Source of the DNA: Durusdinium trenchii
Lineage: Eukaryota > Sar > Dinophyceae > Suessiales > Symbiodiniaceae
NCBI GenBank assembly: GCA_963970005.1
Contig: CAXAMN010023306.1
Coordinates: 398,159-462,158 of the forward strand
Length of the DNA stretch: 64,000 bases
Reading direction: 5' to 3'
A program made the position numbers and the translations under genes. This document shows, in pieces, positions 59,300 to 64,000 of this stretch. A model generated the notes under the pieces. That model had not been told where the DNA came from. It did not search any database and saw only the letters and a list, made by a program, of their open reading frames with translations. The first letter of the stretch is position 1. Each line of letters begins with the position of its first letter.

Positions 59300-61892
59300 T
59301 GTCGCAGAATGTGTTGATGTTCGATGTTCGTATAGTCTTAGTTCGGTGTGAAAAGCTGAACGCTTCTTAAGCTACAATGTGACAGTTGTCCTTTCAGGAT
59401 CCACTAGGTCACCAGGATTGGTCGAGCTGCAGGACCGTCTGTGGGGGAGTCGGGGCCCCCCTGGGGAAAAATGGTGTTCATATGACATAGGTCGGGCGTT
59501 CTTCTCTTGAAAAGCAAGGCGCCGCCAAAGGGGATTGAACGAACTTTGCAGCATGTAAAAAACATTGGCATCTAGCAGAGCAAGAAATAAAGTGAAGAGT
59601 TTGGTGCACACCGGCTATAAAGCTACAAGTCTCTCATCTCCAGTCATTTCCCCAAAACACCAATACCACATATGCAAAGAACTTGTATATTCACCCCGCC
59701 ACACATAGCCCGAGTAGGATAGGATGGCCTGCACATCTCCTCTGTGGCCATCAGTGACTCCTCATGGCAGCGTCCATAGACTTGCCGTAGGACTTCAAGC
59801 CTCGAAACACCGGTTCTTCAAGCCGAAGCATCGCCAAACATGACGCATCCTATCGAAGCCATGCAGGGGTTTTCGATGAGGGACTCGCTGAGCTTCGCCG
59901 AACAAAGAATAATATACATGTGACACCAACATGTTGGATTCACCGCATCAACTCATATAATTAGATTGAGTGGGAACCATACCCCACAGCCTAATCCGAA
60001 GAACGAATGCAACCAAGGAGCCGATCCCGGTGTAGAGTGATGGCCTACAAGACTTAAAGAAGACTTGTATTGGCAGGGCTAAAACCGAGACAAATCCTGC
60101 CCAATGCAGTCGAGGAGGCGATCACTGATTACAACCACTCAAGAACCCGAGAGCTGCAAAGTCAAAGCATGGTAGCTGGGATCCACTGGCTTCGCTCAGT
60201 GCTGAGAACAAGCTTCACCGAGCCTCGGGAAAGCCTCAGCACTCACAGGCGCTTTGAACATGTCAACCACCTCCCCTCTCTCTCGATCTCTCTTGTATGG
60301 ACCATCAGGTCATCTTCTACATCTCCAAAAACATGTGGCACCAGGCTAAGCGATATGATCTCACCCGACGCTCTTTCCAAGCTCTGGATGTCTCGACGTC
60401 TATCTTCCTCTCTCACTCTCCCCTTCTCTCTGGCTACATCCAAATGCATCCTCACGCCTCTACAAGTCAAGCTAGAGCGAACCCCTTTCATTGTGGCCAC
60501 CCTTTCGCCCCATGAGCCACACCGCAAAAGTGACCTGCCCAGGAAGCCTCTCCCCAAAAGTTGCATGACCTTCCCTGGTGGCAAGTTCGGTTGGGAAGTA
60601 ATTGATATGCCGATATGCCTGCTTCTCTTGGCAATGCGTGCGGGGATGCCTGCTGCGGGGGGATGAACCAAGGCCGTGTTATTTTTTCCCCGTCCTGGGG
60701 CTGTATCTTTTATAGTTATATACTTTGGTGAATGGTTCCTATCTTGGGACATTCACATTATCAGTGTCAGAATGCTGATACCAACTCCTCATAACTCTAC
60801 GATTTCATACGATTTCCAATGATTTCCATGATTTACCCTATGCTTACCTCCAACATCATTCATCGAACTACTTCGATGCCAAAATGACATAGTCTTAGAC
60901 TGGCCTTTGTTTGTCCGATTGATCTGCTTCCCACCACACTGCGAGGGCCAGGGACGGCTCTGCGCCTCCAAGGCCATCGCCAGGTTGGCTGCCATGGTCC
61001 TTGGAGCAAACAAGTTTCGGCCCTCAATGGAGCTTTCAAGGGAGCTTTCGGCCCTGCTTTCGCCCTGGTTTGGTCGGCCCCCTTGTTGCAATCGGGAGTC
61101 AAGGGCGTCAAGCCAAGCCAGTGTGCAAAGACGGGTTTTTGGAATGCATGCGCGTCTCGATGCGTCTCGTCTTCACACAGTTAACACGATGCTTTGAGTC
61201 GCATCCTACATTATTCATTTCATCAAACTCAACGAATATCTTGCTTAGTTTGTGGTTTTGCTTCCCTCTTGTGCCATGACAACGGCAGGTTGGTAATCGA
61301 TCTAGGCCATTGACAAGTCTTCAAAGTATTGAGAAGGGTGTCACCGGTTTCACAGCACAAGCATACTCAATTCTTCCTGGGCAGTGTGGCATGAAAGCAT
61401 GTGCTGGCCAAGCATCAATGTGCGTGGACTTTCACGTCCCAGCACCCGCCTCTTTTTTTCCGCGCACCGACTAGAGCGAGTGAGGCGGGTCTCGTTTCAG
61501 TAACTGGGCGCCCACTTGGTGGATGCGGGATGTCACACAATGCCCGAGAAAAAGAACAGAACAAGTAGGCGCCATGTCCCCGCCAGGTCCTTCCTTTAAG
61601 TGTTGTCTAAAAGCATCTAACAAATTTAAGGGATCTCACCCACAAATCATACAAGCGAGTAGAATGACGCATCATCGCCTGCAAAATCACGTCGCCTCCC
61701 ACCTGGCACCCTCCAGGGAGATCTCCAGAAATCTGGTGGCCTGTCATGTGCACCGTTGGTCAAAGCTTGTTATATCTCGTCATTGTGTGTGATCTTGCCT
61801 ACTGTATAATACTGTATATAGCTACAGGATGCTACAGGTAGTTCTGCATTGTGACACCCCAAACAGAGTGATGTTGCGGGGAATTCAATGAC
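59300..61892. other. Stretch without a firmly supported gene
   Basis: 60070-60752 is open on both strands for more than 160 codons (minus 60243-60752, basic; plus 60070-60666, Ser/Leu-rich). The CTCTCTCGATCTCTCT-like composition explains part of this. By strand context the minus frame is the better candidate, but no motif supports it. Confidence 0.35.
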
Positions 61893-62159
61893 TCAACTGT
61901 ACTCTTGCATCTGTCTCCAAGCCAAAATGGTGCTCTCAGACATTTCGGCAGCACCCAGGCCTCTGCCCACTTCTCCTGGGCAAGTCAAATGTTTTGAACA
62001 TGAGCTTCCCTTTCCCAATTGCTTGTGAGGGTGAACGACCTTCTCGTGAATCATCCACGCAAGCTGTCCAAATTCTGAAATGGAGCCGGGCTCCAAGTCT
62101 TGAACCCTGAGCTGCTCTCCAAGCAAAGGCAAATTGCGGGTAACAACGAACAAATGCAA
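61893..62159 (-). CDS. Probable coding exon, unknown
   Basis: 88 codons to a stop: RNLPLLGEQLRVQDLEPGSI, then FGQLAWMIHEKVVHPHKQLG, ending ILAWRQMQEYS. Protein-like with no bias. It may be the 3' part of the gene carrying the TPR-like exon just upstream. Confidence 0.4.
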   Translation of the reverse strand: MHLFVVTRNLPLLGEQLRVQDLEPGSISEFGQLAWMIHEKVVHPHKQLGKGSSCSKHLTCPGEVGRGLGAAEMSESTILAWRQMQEYS

Positions 62160-62534
62160 CTTCTACTCACTCGACGTGCAGCAACAAATGTCAGTGCCGC
62201 TGGACCTAAGTACTGGGACATAGGGCCTCAAGAATGCACCTCTAACATGCCGCCCCAGCATATCACGAATTCCCGAGGCCCTCTTGTGTTATATAATACA
62301 CAGCAGCCCTAATCAATCTCAATCAATCACGACCTGCAGTGGCTCCCAGATGTTCCCAGCACCTCTCGAATTCCAACAACTCTCTTACGCTTGATCTCAT
62401 TGAATCTCTGTTACAGCAGGTCAGTGGAAAGTAAGCTGGAACCCAAGCTTTCAAGGAGTATCTAGGCCCAAAGCAGCTTACCCACCTACCTGCCAACCAG
62501 ATTTCACACATCCATCCCAAAACTGCGGCTTCTC

Positions 62535-62626
62535 CTGCTCCAGCAGTGCCAAACCCAGATTCGCCGCTGTGGCCAAGGTGTCCGGATCCTCCTTGGCGTA
62601 CGGAGATGCTGGGAGACGTACGGGGC
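62535..62626 (-). CDS. TPR-like coding exon
   Basis: Between CCAG|GCCCC and a GA donor (GAGCAG|GAGAAG), 30 codons include EDPDTLATAANLGLALLEQ, the helix A pattern of tetratricopeptide repeats of the kinesin-light-chain type (HPDTL--A-NLG--L--QGK). TPRs mediate protein-protein contact. The remaining repeats are not located in the window. Confidence 0.5.
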
Positions 62627-62747
62627 CTGGGTGGTTTGAACGATGACTGGTTTCAGGGTAGATGGCATAAACAGTACCGGTCAAATGTCCGGGCCCATGG
62701 GGGTTTATGTAAAACAGTATAACACAACCTTTTGACGATTGTGCCAT

Positions 62748-64000
62748 CTACATTCACTGTATGTGCCTGGCCGCTACTCTCTCCTTTTGCATCCTTTGCT
62801 CCAGCCAACAAGCTGGAAAAACAAGGTCAAAGGATGTCGAAGGTCCGTCAACCAATTCCCAAGGGTCGACCCTTGGGGGCCGCTCGACCAGAAGGAATGA
62901 AGCAGCAAAAAAGGAATGAAACACAAGCAGCAGTTAGATCCAACTCGTGCAATTCTTTCGGTGAGGATGACTGTGGATACTGATTGAGGATCTCTTTTCA
63001 TGATCTGCTTCGCTCACAACTGCACCAACCTTTGCCCCTCCCATTCCCTTGCACGGGACATTCAATATTCGATGCGTTCAAAGAACTGGTCCAAAGACGC
63101 GCTTCATGACCTCTGGCATCTCGCCGGGATTTTGGGAGTAAACACCCGATGAGCAACCACAATCATGGCTGATGGTTATTCTGGGGCCTTGGATTGCCTG
63201 TATACATTTGCTGCACTCAGCCAAAAAGCTCAACTTTTCGGAGCCTCCATGGCTTCAGTGTAGAGCAATTCCGCCTCTGAAGCCTTGCCTTCAGCTCGCA
63301 AAGCCATCCTGGGCGACCAAATTGAGAATTCAGTGGGCGCCATGGGGACTCAAAGGAAAACAGCTAATATCAGTTGATCAGCATGCCAAATCAGCATGGC
63401 CCCAAGGTGTTCCATTTGGGAACGTATTCATTATTTAGCTGCTGAAGGACAAATGACAAAACATTACAAAACGGAGTTGCACCAACGTGGAAGACCAGCG
63501 GCGCGAGGTTGTTTGCCTCAAATGAAAGGCAAAGTTCAAAACAGCCAAAAAATGCCAAAAGCAAGGCGTGCATTTGAAGTCCAGCTGCCCTGCCCCCCCC
63601 CGTGTCCGCGTGTCATGCCCAGTTCCCCTGTGGAGATCCAGGCCCGGGACAAATCAGCCACGACAAGGGACAGAAGCAAGGGTATCTGCATGCTCCCATC
63701 CTGGATGCGAACCCGCTTGTGCCGACTTGAGTTTTGGGAACCCCACCCAGTCGGGCATGTTTTCACATTTTGTCCATGCCCCATCATGCCCCCACTTGGT
63801 GGCAAAACCATGTGAGGTTTCATCATGTTTCATCATGTTCATGAAGAGAAGGCCTTTTTGGGTCGGATGTTGAGAGGATTTCCGGAAGCGAGTCCTAAAG
63901 CCTCCAAGGATGAAGCCAAAGTCTTCCGATGAATTTCTGCGGCCTGGCCAAAATGCCACGTCGCTACCACTTGGAGTCTATTCATCTCAACATGGAAGTA
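62748..64000. other. Right end of the window, no firm gene
   Basis: The minus frame 63654-63959 contains KWGHDGAWTKCENMPDWVGF and may be an exon of a gene extending past the window. Other frames are unsupported. Confidence 0.3.

Noticed and set aside
60070-60666. 198-codon plus-strand frame
   Set aside because: Opposite strand equally open, skewed Ser/Leu composition, no motif.

Overview
The window reads as nuclear DNA of a dinoflagellate, most like the Symbiodiniaceae. No gene is intact in one frame. Coding sequence is broken into short exons, and where protein homology fixes the junctions the introns use GC and GA donors as well as GT, mostly with AG|G acceptors. Simple repeats and minisatellites are abundant, there are two 10-N assembly gaps, and every gene I can support lies on the minus strand. 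Non-GT donors and long one-directional gene blocks are established dinoflagellate traits. The genus is an inference. No rRNA, tRNA, CRISPR or prokaryotic operon was seen.

Layout. 0-6 kb: three tandem copies of an unrecognised multi-exon gene; the middle copy carries frameshifts. 6.5-10.3 kb: a single-pass membrane protein with an LEA_2/WHy-like domain; its large third intron holds two copies of a structured repeat. 11-12 kb: a small unknown gene. 14-19 kb: repeats, namely a 13-bp minisatellite, a 40-bp CTAGTAG minisatellite and several short tandem repeats. 19-26 kb: three neighbouring genes with Lys/Gly-rich segments, one of them a SAP-domain protein with fascin-like repeats; a large intron here holds two more copies of the structured repeat. 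28.7-30.5 kb: a complete 8-exon glutathione S-transferase, the best-resolved gene. 31-38 kb: isolated exons and a PH-like protein. 38.4-41.4 kb: a nuclear RRM protein. 41-50 kb: sparse. 50-64 kb: more minus-strand exons (an alpha-helical protein, a TPR-like exon, several unknowns), satellites of the CTAGTAG family and a (GAT)n tract.

The most interesting signal is the structured repeat (copies near 6.9, 7.9, 22.1 and 22.9 kb). Two diverged subfamilies keep identical linker lengths and loop sequences, while at least five predicted helices change by paired, compensatory substitutions. Two of those helices interleave like a pseudoknot. All four copies lie in introns, opposite to the host gene. 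I cannot match it to a known RNA or element class from memory. No functional link between neighbouring genes is evident; they look like an ordinary one-directional gene block.
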